Shown: piece by piece, positions 1-13,130 of the stretch
Position numbering within the stretch: position 1 is the stretch's first letter
How the letters are laid out: each line of letters opens with the position of its first letter
NCBI GenBank assembly: GCA_030062745.1
Contig: CP099844.1
Location: 4,431,481-4,495,480 of the forward strand
Origin: Capitulum mitella
Taxonomy: Eukaryota; Arthropoda; Thecostraca; Pollicipedomorpha; Pollicipedidae
Direction of reading: 5' to 3'
Length of the DNA: 64,000 bases
Position numbers and translations under genes: made by a program
The notes under the pieces: model-generated
Databases searched by the model: none
The model's input: the letters and a program-made list of their open reading frames with translations, nothing else
Told to the model about the DNA's origin: nothing

Positions 1-1690
1 CGGGGGGCGGGGTTCGCCCGGGGCGGGACGAAATACGTGGCGGGCGTGCTGGGGCAGAAAGATCGATGGAGCGAACCCAAAACTCTTCCGAGGACGGTAC
101 CAGGGGAGAACCGACAACAGCAGAAGAAACACGCCATACCCAGCAAAACGGTGGAATATTTACAATAGGCAAAGGAATGCCTACAGCAATGAAGTCAACT
201 TTTCCACTCGTTTTGATATGTGTAAAATAAAAGTGGTAGCGTCCTCTAGTGAGGAAAAGGCAGCTCTTCTGCTTGTGCTCTCGGTATAATGAACGGAGCG
301 AATAATCTACCCACATAACTGACAGCGGGTGGCAAAATTATGCAGCAGTCTTGATTTCGTGCCACGACCAGAGGGATGTGTATTGGCTCCACCAAGGCAG
401 CCTAAATTACCCGAGTTCCCGTTTTTATTGCCATCGTGGAGCATATAGAAGTTTCCGTCACCTGCGGTTATTTTCTATCCAAAACATATTTTCATTCAGA
501 CGCCTGGGTCCCTGCCTGTCGGAAGAGTAGTCAAAATGCTTCGATAAACGCTCTTCTCACATGACCACTAAGGTCAAAACCCGACCAGTCGGAGGCCGAC
601 CCTCGACAGAACCCTGAGACCAAGCTAGCGAAGATGCTTTGACGGCGGTTTAAATTACATGCAGCCGTACACTGCATTGCACGCAACTGAGGAATGGTCC
701 GAGAAACACCTGTTCCCTCTCCCCCAACCCCCTCTTGTCCGCGTTCGTTTTCCGGCGCCAGGAATCTCCGCATCTGGCTGTTGGTCGCCGCCAGGCTTTC
801 ACTTGTAGTTCGCTGCAGTCCGGACGAGTAGGCGCGGTCAGTGGCCCCCGAATTAGCCATCGCCCGCCGTCCGCTGCGAATAGCTGGGAGCACCTGCTGG
901 GGAAAAAGCCCTGGGCGACGCGCAGTACGCGAGCTCGCCAGCTGGCAGGCGGCTGTTGCCAAGGGAAACGAGCCACTGCCGGGTAGGAAGGCGGGTCACT
1001 GAACGGATTTCAGCGCGGAATGTGATTAGCCCAGCTTTATCCTGCGCATTTAGCAGAGCCATGTGTGGTGCGCACGAGAATATGCAGTAACAAGGTTCAC
1101 GCTCCCGAGATTCAGGAAGTGATCATTGCACATCTTGGCTGCGTGCGTGGCAAACAGGAATTGCTCGCGTCTACGACGACGTAAACGTCGGCTCCGGACC
1201 ATGTGCTAAGGGAGGATCTCCATCCATGAATCCTAGCCTACCCGTAAAGGTTGATCCTTCCTGGGATTTTAGTCACTGCAGTTCTCCACTTTTCGAAAAC
1301 TATGCTGTACATGAACAAATTTTTCTTTCGAACGTGAAATACTTGCAAATTGCTTCCGCAAATTGGGCCAAAAGACACGTTGGCCTCGGGTTTTCCAACG
1401 ACAGGGAGTAACGGCCTCGATGCCCTCTTTCCTGTCTCCCTTCCCCGGGTCCGCCGGTGACAGCGTGAACACTCAGCACCATAGGAAGGAAAAATAGACT
1501 TAGTGGCATTTTGATGCCTGAATCTTCGCACATCTGAATACCCTGACGGTGAAATGGACTAAGATATCATTCCTGAGATCATGGCCGACAACGTTGCGCA
1601 GACGTTCCCATGGATTCGTCCATGAAGGACGTTTGCACGGTCGGAGGCAGGCACCACGTGGTCGCCTCCAGGAGCGGTCAGCGCCCTGTT
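1..1690. other. Non-coding; G-rich start and one CpG-rich patch
   Basis: Bases 2-27 hold four G-runs (G6, G4, G4, G3) with loops of 1, 7 and 1, a quadruplex-capable motif. About 740-1010 is CpG-rich. The ORFs here overlap on both strands and have no recognisable domain. The remainder looks like unique intergenic sequence. Confidence 0.6.
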
Positions 1691-1985
1691 GAACCCGCCG
1701 TTACTCTGCGCCCGGCCTCTGTCCGGCTAATCGGTGTTCCGGGGGCGTCGACTGGGGAGCACCTGGTCCGGTGAGAGCGCCGGCGGCGCCTCGGCTCGCC
1801 CATGGCCAGCTCCTTCCTGCAGGTCGCCTGTTGCCGGGCCCGGCGACCACCTGACGCCGGCCGAGGGCGGCGACCTGACGACCTGTCGGTGGCCCCGGCC
1901 AGAGCAGTGGCCGTAGCAGGGCGCAGAACGGGCCTCGTTTTCGGCCATCTGAAACCCGCCGCAGGTCCCGTAAGAAACGTCTAAT
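1690..1985. other. CpG-rich patch without a recognised gene
   Basis: GC-rich and rich in GCCGG/CGGCC words. Overlapping frames on both strands are composition artefacts. It could be a promoter or enhancer. Confidence 0.4.
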
Positions 1986-2249
1986 GGGGGGAGGGAGGAT
2001 ACGCTGGAGAACGATTATGCCCCTCCTTTCGCCAAATGTTTCATATTTGAGAGCTGGCAATCTGTACTCTGCGTGATGTCACGAACTCACGAATTTGGGC
2101 GTTTTGTGGCAGCGGAATCCCATGGCCCCTAAAGCGTCTCAATACGCATTTTAGATTCAGCTGCTTAAGTGCTGCCAATAGATGCGGTCCAAAAAACATC
2201 CAGGATGAAGCTTATTCATGATTACATTTGCATGCATCTTTAGTTCTCT

Positions 2250-3490
2250 TTTTGTGATTTAAAACTAACGGGTGGGCGTTGGGAAATGAGACAACATTTG
2301 AAGTCATACTGTGAACACATTGGTTGCCATATGAAAATTAAACTTGGCAGAAACGTTGTCATGGATGTTGCTGTAAGTTCTTGTCTAGTGGATTATCTCT
2401 ACCACCCCAATTTTGTCGGCAAGACGCATGCGCCTGGGCACGCGCACCAACATTTTGCGCGGCATTTCTGGGTCCAGAACAGTGATCACCTGGCGTATCC
2501 TGCGTTTCAGAGCGAGGTCAGGTGTTGCATACCGGCCTCCCTGATACACCCTCTGTTTAATGACCCCCATACGTCCTCAGTAGGACGTAGCTGGGACACA
2601 CGGGGGAGTGGTGTCACGCGTCACGTACGGCACTGGCCTAGTCCAGCAACTCGAAGGTTTTCTCGGCATAATGAGCGCTGACCAAGCCCGGACAGAACAG
2701 CATATTCCTGTCGGGACAGTTCTCATTCCAAAGTGGGACGAGCATATCTCTTATGTACTTCGCACGGTACACGTTGTCATCAACATTGCCCGTGCTCGGA
2801 CGTGTCACACCCCTTGGAAAGATGGCGAGCCACACGATAAGTTTACGGGGGACTTGCTTTCTGGCCTCAGTGGTACTTGTGCTGGCTGGTCTCCACCAGG
2901 CTTCTCCTCTCCACATCTCCACATGGCTTCCATGGCGGGTGAAGAAGCTTTCGTCGTCCGTGACAATGTCGCAGTCTTCTCAACTTTGACATGCGTCAGC
3001 GCGATGGTTTCCGCATGCGGGTCTTTTGGGTGACTTCTATGTTTGGTTGACCTGGGGTGCTTTCTTGCTTTTCCGGTGCTGAACCTTCTTCGCTGCCAAG
3101 ATTTTTCTTACGTTCGCTCTCGAGATCCTAAACCTACCACCCGAAACAAGCTGTGACATCCCTCGTTTTCCATTGCAGCTCGAATCAGTTGGCGCTGTCT
3201 TCTGATGCTCATTGTGTTTGGCTGTTGAGGATTGCCAGCATGAGAAGCATTCCCACGACTCTTGAGGGTTGCCAGCGTTCTGTAAACAGTCGCTCGCGGG
3301 ATCTCAAATGGTTCACAATGTCTCCAGATAAGTGGTTTTGGCCGTCCCGGGTTCTCGTGGGCAAGTCTCGCGACAATCTCACGGGCACCTTACTTTGATG
3401 TTTACTCCAGGACTGCAAATAAACTGCAGTCCCTTGCAACTTATTGTGTGATTTTGAAACCAACGGTGGGTGGAATGCACGTGCCAAATG
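2250..3490 (-). pseudogene. Degenerate Tc1/mariner-superfamily transposase (minus strand)
   Basis: Several frames on the minus strand read as successive parts of a DDE transposase. About 3130-3050 gives a basic stretch (RANVRKILAAKKVQHRKSKK). 2970-2941 gives the first catalytic block, DIVTDDESFF. 2838-2700 gives the KLIVWLAIFPRGVTRP-type strand and GNVDDNVYRAKYI. About 2690-2645 gives the second catalytic block, where the expected Asp is replaced by Gly (CPGLVSAHYAEKT). 2570-2390 gives the C-terminal MGVIKQRVYQGGRY and MPRRM-like segments. Frameshifts and stops separate the blocks, so it is inactive. The ends carry a similar 28-bp sequence in direct orientation (2252-2279 and 3446-3473). I saw no clear terminal inverted repeat. 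Confidence 0.75.
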
Positions 3491-3839
3491 CCAGTAGTGA
3501 GACCGGTAATGTTATAAAATATAAGTAATTAAAAAGTGTCCCATTTCCAATGCCCACGCGTGATATGTATACGCATCTGAAGAAAGATACGATCTAGTTA
3601 GCATTACTCGCACCACCATCAACAGGATTTTCATATAAGTGCAGCACGCGCTTAAGGTATGTCTTAATGTTATGCATAATAACGAAATATGCTCGTTGAA
3701 AGTTACGCTATCATCAGCACACATGAAAACAGACACACAAGGTCTCAAATTTTGGTAACGAAAACGATGGCAATTTCGAAGACCGGGTTGTTGTTTTTTG
3801 CCCCCAATATATGAATCTTCGTTGTCATGAAATATCCGA

Positions 3840-3875
3840 GCTGCTTGGGCGTTATTGTCATAACGCCCAAGCAGC
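3840..3875. repeat. Perfect 16-bp stem hairpin
   Basis: GCTGCTTGGGCGTTAT (3840-3855), a 4-nt loop TGTC, then the exact complement (3860-3875). No ORF, gene or mobile-element end was recognised around it. Confidence 0.95.
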
Positions 3876-4239
3876 ATTATGCCCAGTACAAGGGAAAATT
3901 ATCCTCTCGCCCAAAACACAAAACAAAACATTGCGTGAACTGCGTTCAAAGCTGTTTATTGTTTTAAATGGTCGCACGATGCGTATACCCCTCTCTCTCA
4001 AAACAACTCAGAGCTGTTATCCTGCCACTTGTCCCGCACTTTTTTCGGCCCCGTCTTTTGTAGCTTCCCGAGGGGTCAGTGTTCAGATGTCTGCCAGCCT
4101 CTTCCGCAGCCCAGGCTCCCCCATCCTGACGCCAGCGATCACGCCACTGCGCCATCATGATTAACGTCCGTTTATTTTCATTGAGCCTGGAGCAAACAGA
4201 CTGTGTTCACTCTACATTGCTGCTTGATGCAAAGACAAA

Positions 4240-4780
4240 GTCTAGTCTAGTCTAGTTAAGGCAAAGACAGATCCTGAGCGTCTCTCTTCTGGGTGGAAAA
4301 AGTTAAGGTAGACGCACGTGACGTCAGCAGTCACGTCGCGGCAGCCGCCTCGTGACGCGACGCTCTGCCCCGTGCCATGAGGCTGTGCAGAGAGAGGCAG
4401 TGACGCGGTCAGAGGCCGTCGCCGGCCGGCGGGCGCCGACGTCGGCACAGGTGCAGACCGACCCGGCCGGCCGGCGGAGCTCTCTGCAGCGCACCTGCCG
4501 CGACGCGACAGAAGCGGCGCGCGGCGGCGAGCAGCGGCGCCCGGCCGCCGCCGCACGCACCGCGCTCAATCGCCAGCCGGCTTAATGGCCCGGCACCGAT
4601 TGCAGTTGCGCGCTTGTTGAGAAGAGTACAGACAGGTGCGGGGAGGGAATTAGCGCCTAGACGCCTGCGCAGCGGCATTTTTGCGCAGCACGGAAGGAGA
4701 GGGCTTCCGCCGGCCATCTGTGCCGGATGCTCTGCTGCCTGCCGCTGAGCTCTGAGACCGTGACCGAACGGCCCACTTCC
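4240..4780. other. CpG island-like tract without a recognised gene
   Basis: A strong CpG-rich block with GGCCGGC and GCGGCG words, sharply bounded by AT-rich sequence. It starts next to a small TCTAG repeat (4240-4256). All frames across it overlap, and no domain was recognised. A possible unassigned promoter. Confidence 0.45.
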
Positions 4781-7700
4781 TAATTAGGGTTTACTGCATA
4801 TGGCGACAAAATGGCATCATATTTAATGGGATAATACACGAGACATCGGACTAACCAGTCATTGCAATGAGGTTGCATGGCAGACACGATAAATGTCAGT
4901 AAAACTAAGTGCTGTGTGGTCACGTTTCTGTGGAAACATTCACTGACCACGCGAGCTTCAAAATAAACGTAATGTCATAATTTTCTCACACCATGAGCTA
5001 AATATTTCTACCTACTGTGACATGAGTTAAATATTAACCGACCAGTGACAATCGGCAATATTAGGAGAACCCTAGAGGGTCTCTTAAACTGCCGATATTT
5101 TGGTTAACATGCACATATCTACTTTGCTTCTACTAGTCGGCCTTGCAATTCTAATTGTCACGAAGCACCAAAGTAAAAAGAAATATGTGTTCATCTGGCA
5201 CGTCTTGGGATTTTAACGAAGACGAAGTCGAGGCCACAAACTGCGGAATTTGTAGCGCGAGACCAGAAAACGATTTAGTGTATGAGTGTAGCACGCGACA
5301 CATAAAGAAATCAAGCCTGGCAATTCAAAACATAATTTATCACACTTTATGTTTTTCTTTTGTACGTACAGCCTTGGTGTACGGTGACCAGCGCGGCGAC
5401 CTTGCAAAGCCTCGGTCGTGGCACTGTCATCGGCAAGGAGTTCCATAACTGTACTATCAATATCAACCTCAGCATGCAATGAGTGGGTGAAGGGTTTGAG
5501 TCACGTTTTGCGCTCATTGGACCCCTGAATGTATTTGCAAATGCTGAAATACAAGCTTACTTGCGCGTGTTTTTAGCTGAATTGCATGGAAGACTTTGTG
5601 GGAGGAAATGAGATTTCCCCACTCTCAGCAAAAAAGGAAAATATGTTTGCGGAACCACTGCCGTAACGCGAAGATCCGCTGACAGAGTCCATGGCCTAGA
5701 GGAATTCAGTGAACCCCGAAGCCATTGACAGGTTAAATGGAATCATGCGATCTGGGCGCTTCGCCATCGGATTTGTCACGTGACCTACTGACACAAACTG
5801 GAGTTTGTGGTCACCGTCCACAAGCAAATCTATTAGTTGCTCTTTCGTCGTAACACGTGAAGTAATGGTGAACGATCTTCAGTCATACACTTAATCGTTT
5901 TAGCGTGTTGTTATGATACCTTCCAAAAAAGCAGCAGCATATTTAACTCAAAGCGAACCAATTAACGTGACTTGGGCTTAATGGAGCCTCCCCACGCAAC
6001 CAGATCTGATCTTCTGGAATGACGCGACGTCTGTAAAAAGAGTTGTCTATTAATCAAATGTAATGACATTTTTCGTAAAATCTTGTCATCGCCAACCTCG
6101 GTTTAGTCAAGGCGAAATGTTATCCGCGGTAAGCATGCATGTGTAATCTTCTTTGTGATAATATGTTTTCACGGCTGCGTGTTTTCCCTCTTTTTTTTCC
6201 TTTCGACTGACTTGCGAAGGATTGTGTCATTTCGCTATCTGACGTATTAGGAATGTAACATAGCTGTCTCTTAGGCCCGTAAATGCTGAACAGATCGCTT
6301 TGCGGTCATACGGCTGGCGCTCTCTCCACCGGACGATCACCTGCTTTGTATTCGTGAAGCTCTAGTAGCAACTACGGTGGAGAGGCCGTCAGGCAGACTG
6401 TGTTCCAGTGCCTTCGATGCGGTGCGATCCGCCGAGATAGCTGCTTACGGACACGGGGCTGAAACTAGCCGCTCTGACGTATTACAAGAGAGCCAATCGG
6501 TGGGTGAGCTCAGCGCTGAGGCCTGCACCATCTGACCACGCTGAGTCATCGGCAGAGGTGCGACTGACTGGTGGGGACGAGGGCGGGAAAGGATCCGGAA
6601 ACGCTTGGTCTGGTGATGGTGATGATGGAGCGGGGATGAGGGCAGGCCTGGTGATTCAAAAACGTCGCTTCAGCAGCTCAGTTGACTTGAATTTCGGCTG
6701 TGTGATTTTGGCACTGATAATGTGCATTTTGGCGTTGTGGCGGGCGTGGTTGGACCAGGTCAAGCTGAACTGAATTTCTGACAGTCGGCTATGTAAACCA
6801 TTCAAGGAAAATCTTGAAGGGCTGTCGACAGGTTTATTCTGGATTCTTCTGTAGTGAATCAATTCAACGTTGTCCTCGCTGAACTGGGAATCGGGCCTGA
6901 TTCTGATTCACAGCGGCTTTTAAAAAGGGAATGAAATGAATTTTGATTCTGTGACGATTAAATGATGTCATTTCAGCGATTCTATTCTCATTCTTGCCAT
7001 TGATTCTGATTATGGTTCGCAACAAGTGTAAACTTAATGAATCGACTCAGAATTAAGCACAGTTGGCGATCCTGCTAAGGTCTGAAGCACACTTTTCGGA
7101 GATTTGGACATTATGGCTACCTATGACCATCACTGGAGAGAAACGGTCTGAGACCCTGTTCTGATCCCCCAATGATTTTCGGAAATCTCCGGCAGTGGCA
7201 CCAGCCACAAACCTGGTTTTTCAGAGATGGTGAGCATCCACTTCAGCCACACAAAAACTACACAAAGGCTACCCAAAACTTTGGTACAAAGTCATTGACT
7301 TAAACCACTGACACTCGCCGGGCCGGCCTCCGTATCAACCGTCGCCGGGCCGGGGGGGGGGGACGGATCACGAGAACCCAACCCCGGGGTCTCGAAAACG
7401 ATATTCCGCACAGAAAAAGCAGCTATACGATTGGAAGTCCTTCGCGAAACTAGAAGAAGGCATCCAGATTTGGTCCAATCGAGTAAATATTGGGGGCACC
7501 AGAGGTAATTTCAGGTCAAACGACATGCTGACGTTTTTGGCAGGAAACTGTAATGATGGACTATGTAGAATAAATGTAATGTAGAATGTAGAATAAATGT
7601 AAAACTGTAATAATTAAAAAAAGGAACATGCAATAACAATAAATAAATAAATAATGTAATAATGTAATAATGGTTTGAAGGAGGCTGAACGTCAAAAGAA

Positions 7701-10700
7701 TGCCTGATTTGCCCACTGAGTGCAGTCAGAGAGCACCTGAGATCAAACATAACCATTTCACACGAAAATAAAAGTGCAGGGAAAATTTTGTCCTTTTGTA
7801 AGGGCAGAAATCCTGATTTTCTTCATTGCAAACCACCGTGTTTGGGCTAGATCACGATGCAAACGTGTTTAAGATGCACATCAAGTCTGCAACCATCATA
7901 TCGAGGTCAAGCGAAATCAGCCAAGGTCAAACATTTGACGCATATAAGTCGAGAGTGTCTGGCGTCTGTCGCATCATCTGTTGCGTTACTATTGATCAGA
8001 AACGACACGGCAATTCTCATGAAACACATGCCCCAAAAGCATTTTCTTCACGTGAGTTACACCGAGCGACGGGTGTGGCTGTAGCGCAAAAACCCAACGT
8101 TTGACTGGAAGTTATTTTAGTGCTGGGGAGTATTTTCATTTTGTCGACCAGAAATAAGAGAACTGGGGCAGTAAAAACTGAACGGAAAGTAAGCACGGAT
8201 GTGGTTCTTATCATTCGCTGACATACAAAGTTTGTACGTACTGATAATAAACAGCATTTTTCACAATGTCAAATCAGGTCAGCTTGGGCCAGATGCGATG
8301 AGGTCAGTTTTGGAAAGTAAGTCATTGTCGTACATCAGTGCTTCTAAAGCACAAATGGCTACCGAAAAACACTCAGACTACAAACCGATGAATTGCATTA
8401 GGCCGAGGGTCTCAAAATTCGGCATAGGACGTTAGATGACCCCAGGTCGCGTGTCAAAAGGTGCATTTACATGTGCAAAGGGTGCGAGAAGCACCAGAGC
8501 GTATATCCAGGATTCAGAATCACTGAACTAGACCTGCAACCTTAACTGATAATGTAAAAAAAGGCCGGACATTTAGCTGACCATACGTCAGTGACCTTGA
8601 CATTTTCGAAAAGTTCGAGATAGCAGAGTTGTTGCACTTGTGTTCTGTCGATGTACCAAGTTTCATGTTAATCCATGTATTTCGCGGAAAGCTTTGGCAC
8701 TACTTTTTGGAACATGGTCTTTCTTTATCTTTGTCTGCCCTGAGTCAGCGACCTGAGGTGGCCAGAAGTAAAAAAAGCCAGTATGTGTAAAAAGGGCACA
8801 TAAATGGTATCCAAGTTTCGTATTTTTGCACCTCTCGGCTTTTTCGCCATCTTTGAAAAAACCGGAGGGGGGTTCTCATCACCCCCTTCTCCCTGGCCCA
8901 GCGAGGGTTCGTATCATGCCGCTTATACCGCTTTACTTTTCTTCCTCCACAACTGCCAGCTGCCTTGCTAGTGTTATACACCATTAGAACTGGAAGCAGT
9001 CCTCATAAGAGCCATCAGAGAAGCGAACCTAACGCAGAAATCATTGTGCTGCTGGTGTCTGGTCATGGAAAATTAACAAATGATTATCTCTAGCTTCTTC
9101 CTGCATTTTATTAGGGCACGACAGAGCTGTGACAGTTTGGGCATTGCTAAACTGATTACCTGATCCAGTATGTTTTCCAGTGAACAAATGGAGTTCTTCA
9201 CTGAATTATCATGAAATTCGCGAACTGATTTCGGTATATAGAAAACAACGCCGACCTTGAGTCCTGGGTGTTGGAATATTTTCAAACTTGACGGAATCAT
9301 TTTGAGGGAATATCGTACCACAACGCGCCATAGGCTTAACTAAAAAAAATCAAAGTTTGCAGGACCTCCGTTCTATCTGCCATACGACTGCACCTTTCTC
9401 AACACAAAGACGCTGCGAAGAATAAAACGGAAAGGATGGTAGACTACTGCTTTAGCGGAGGAGACAGGAGACGTTTCATGCCCAGAATGATACGTAATTT
9501 CGACCACCAGTTCTAATGCCTCCTTCTTTCAGCAACCTTAAAGCTTTGATTTACTTTAATAACCATGTTTATTTGTCATTAACTAAACCTCAGGAGCTAC
9601 GTCACCACATTTCCAGGGGGGGGGACAATGTTCCAGCTTTAGGAAAACGGGCTGAACAAGAAGTCCGGCTTTCATCTCCATTTTTACCGACCTACTGATA
9701 CAATTATATCGATAAGCAGATAAAAAAGTGTAACGAAATCGTTATAAATGAGTAGATTTAGCAAAGCCATGTTCATGTAATGAAAAAGCTGTTATCAGTC
9801 ATTTTTGAATTGAGGAGAACGATCATTTAGTCTTGAGCCGATTCGTATGCGAAACAAATGTTACATGGAAGCGGAACAGACCTTTGATACCATCGTGAAC
9901 TAGGCTGAAATATATATTGAATGTACAAACATTATACCTACTACAGAAACCAACAGGAACATGAATATCAAATAAAATGGGAATAGAAAATGCGCGATGG
10001 AAAAGTGAAAACATGGAAAGAAAACAATGGGCATCGGATGTCCATAATCAGTGGTCGTTTGACCATATGCTACGCATGATCCCATGTCATTCGGGGAAGC
10101 GTAACCTTACTCCGATGTTCAAGGCAATATTTGGAAGGATAAAGCCAAAATTTTCTGTAACATTTTCGCCAACGGTACAGCATGTCGGTTAAAGTTTGCT
10201 TACTGCGCGAAGGTAGGTAAGGATTTTATCGCCGATGTTTTCCAAAACCCCGCAGCCTCAGGAGTCGCGGCGACGGAGACGAGTGCTTGGCTCGTTTTAA
10301 CATGATTTTTCTTTTAGAAGGACTGGTGGTCTGAAATATACCGTATGTGTACCAACTCATGTGAAACACTGCCTCCTAAACATGGTATCCAGAACATTGC
10401 CATTGAAAATTAAAGTGCGAAAAGCTAAAAGATATAACTGTATGCATGATTTAGGATTCCACCGTCTAGTCCGTGGCAACAACATTATTGAGCGTTCTTA
10501 GCACAGTCATACGCGTAAACAGTTGTGAAATAAACACTACTGTATAACTTTGTTAGTAAATGCATGTGTTCTTTAAAATGGCACCATATCTTTTGTTTTT
10601 GTATGTCAGAATTACTATCTTCCCCTTTAAATAACAATTTGAAAAAACGCATCGTGGTTAACTTCATCGCCTGGGACTAAATCCATTTAGCCAGTGCTCT

Positions 10701-13130
10701 GATTCCTACTGGTCCGGGTAGGGCCCTAGCAAACCAATGAAAACGACGCCCTCGCCACCCCAACACGGGATCTGCCCAGACTGCGAGCGTTGTTACCCAA
10801 TGCAGTGGTGCTGCACGAAACCATGGCAATGCCAGCATTGTGCCTCAAGAAAAAAACATCAGTAATTTAGCGGTCCAAACTGCAAGCTGTTGAGAACAGT
10901 GCAGCAGAGTTTTCTCCTTGGCGTGATAGTGGTAGATATTTAGATGGCGTGCTTGCTATTGACGGTCTCGCTTGCGCCAATATTTCTCTTTGATTGGTAA
11001 TTCTCTATATAAAAGTTCTTCTTCATAATCAGTTCTTCCTTCATTCGTCAGAGAGGGAGAGCTCCCGATTATTACACTTATATTCTTGACGTCAAACGCT
11101 CGACACAAACACCACTCCAGCTTCACCACCACATGCCTATCGGGGTCCACCAGTTCACCACATGTTGAGCCGAGTCGAGAGCACAGTCCCCCGAGACTAG
11201 AAATGATTCGCCTTATACAGTGCCTACAAAAGCAAATTATGAATAGGGTATTACAATTATGATGTCGAACCAATTACGTTACGTTCTACAATCTGAATAA
11301 TCTGGAAAGAATAGACTTTGAACAATGAAGGGACGTGAGAAAGTACGGCATTCCCAAAACTGGCTGGTGTAAGGCTGATGCAGAATCTCAGAATCTGTTG
11401 TTGGGCTTGCCATTTTTAACCTATTCTCTTAAAGCCAATCTGTAACATACATTATGCCTCAAAACTACACAAATACGGAGGATCAAAATGATTGGTTTTT
11501 CGTGTCAAAAATCGTGGTTTTTTCATGCGTCCTGTTCGGCCGTGTCCTGTTTACAGCTGTTGGGTGACGCCGCGCTGCACCAGCGAGCGGGTGCCAGCCA
11601 GCGAACACTAGCGGCCATTCTCCTGCGCAGGCCCATGTTGCGTCATATCGACAGGTGTCTACAGAATGTGAATTTAACAGATTGCATTGTCTGAGTCTTT
11701 AGGCATTTTAAAGAAAAAGGCGAACACTTGAAGCGTTGTCAGTGACATTTTATCGATCACCTCAGCACATATACTCATGAAAAGTCGACTAAGTCGTGAC
11801 ATCGCCTTCGAAACCTAAAACAGATCCAACCTTAAAACAGACGGTTAGGAGCAAAAGTCCCTCAGTACCAAGCGTGGACACGGAAGACCGCTGAGTCGGT
11901 CTACTCAAAGGAGCGACATCGTCGATAACCTCCAGTAAAGCTCTTTGATGGCAAATAGTTCGTTGACGGCAATGTTCATAAATAAATATGACTCAATGGT
12001 TAAGTTTTTTTATAGTTGACCCACCTTCGCTCCATATTTTTCTTCGCTCAAGCTACTTTTTGGTTGGACCCATTTTTTTCACTAGCCAATATTTCCAACG
12101 CCACGCAGCATTTCTAACTTCTGACCATGCGCCATTATCGCCAGCCACGTCTCGTAATGTCATGCCGCCTCTTGTGGGTATGGCCCGTTTCCGGGGAGCA
12201 GAAGCTACGGAGCATGACCTCAGAGGTTCGACTCGGCATCGCACACCCCCTGGACGTCCCACCGGACGTGACGGCGGCCGCCCGTAACAGGAGTAATTGA
12301 TGAGCCGGTCACAATCCGTTAGCACTGAGGCCCGCTGAGCTGGGGCGGTCGGCAGGCCGTGTGGTGTGTTCTGTTGCTTAAGTTTCAGCCTTTTTTGAGA
12401 AGACTGAAGCTGGAGTTTCTTGGCGAAGTGTTGAGGGCTGATGCTGAGATGTAAAGATGAAATATTGACCAGCCAGTATTTGCCTTTTGGCTACCTTCAG
12501 TTCATTACAGAGCTGGATGGTACGACAACCCCCCCCAGCCATTTCCATTCCTGGCGTGATAAAGCAAAAAAGTAAAAACGAGCATCAGCATGCGCACGCA
12601 TGAAGCATGAGGCGCATGAAGCACCAGCTTGCGTGCACATCACAGAATTTAGCGGCGTTTTGCTCGTTTCCTGCGTTAGGCGATAAGCTGCTGGGACTTC
12701 TGTGGTCGGCGTCCTTCCCCACCCCTCTCCTTCCCCCTGGCGTGCCGAAGCCTGTGATGGGTGCCTGTGGCCGCTCCGCGTCAGCTTTGCCACTTGAGTC
12801 CTCGCTTGGGTCAAGGTCATCTCATCATCATCACGAAAGTCAAAATCCCTCATTGAGACAGAAAGGTACCTTTTCACCTTTATGACGTCAAAGAGGCCAT
12901 GAAGGAGCAGGAAGAGCTGACTTGCGTAGTAACAGTAGTTTTATTATCTATTTATAATAGTTATGAATCGTTCTGGGTCCCTTGACACGTGCGGTGGTGG
13001 GTCTCGACCGATGCAACGAAATTTTGCAGGCAGACGGTCTGCATGGTGACCTGACAATCCTCAGAATCTCAAGAGCTTAGGCATAATTCATCGAGATTAA
13101 ATGAGGCCAGTCGTGAAATACGTGTCGTTC
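4780..13130. other. Long AT-leaning non-coding stretch
   Basis: No gene was recognised. It holds the 5.03-kb hairpin, a G-run at about 7350-7363 beside two CGTCGCCGGGCCGG-like copies, and a GATTCTGATTC-rich patch at about 6890-7050. A TGACCTTGA site at 8592-8600 and a G-rich/C-rich hairpin at about 8865-8895 belong to the dispersed TGACCT family. TCAAGGTCA at 12811-12819 is another such site. Confidence 0.5.
5034..5107. repeat. Long imperfect hairpin
   Basis: TTAACC (5034-5039) pairs with GGTTAA (5102-5107), ATCGGCA (5051-5057) with TGCCGAT (5090-5096), and TTA-GAGA-CCCT with AGGG-TCTC-TTAA near the tip. The fold is about 74 nt with asymmetric internal loops, which is within pre-miRNA size, but I do not recognise a known miRNA. 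Confidence 0.6.
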
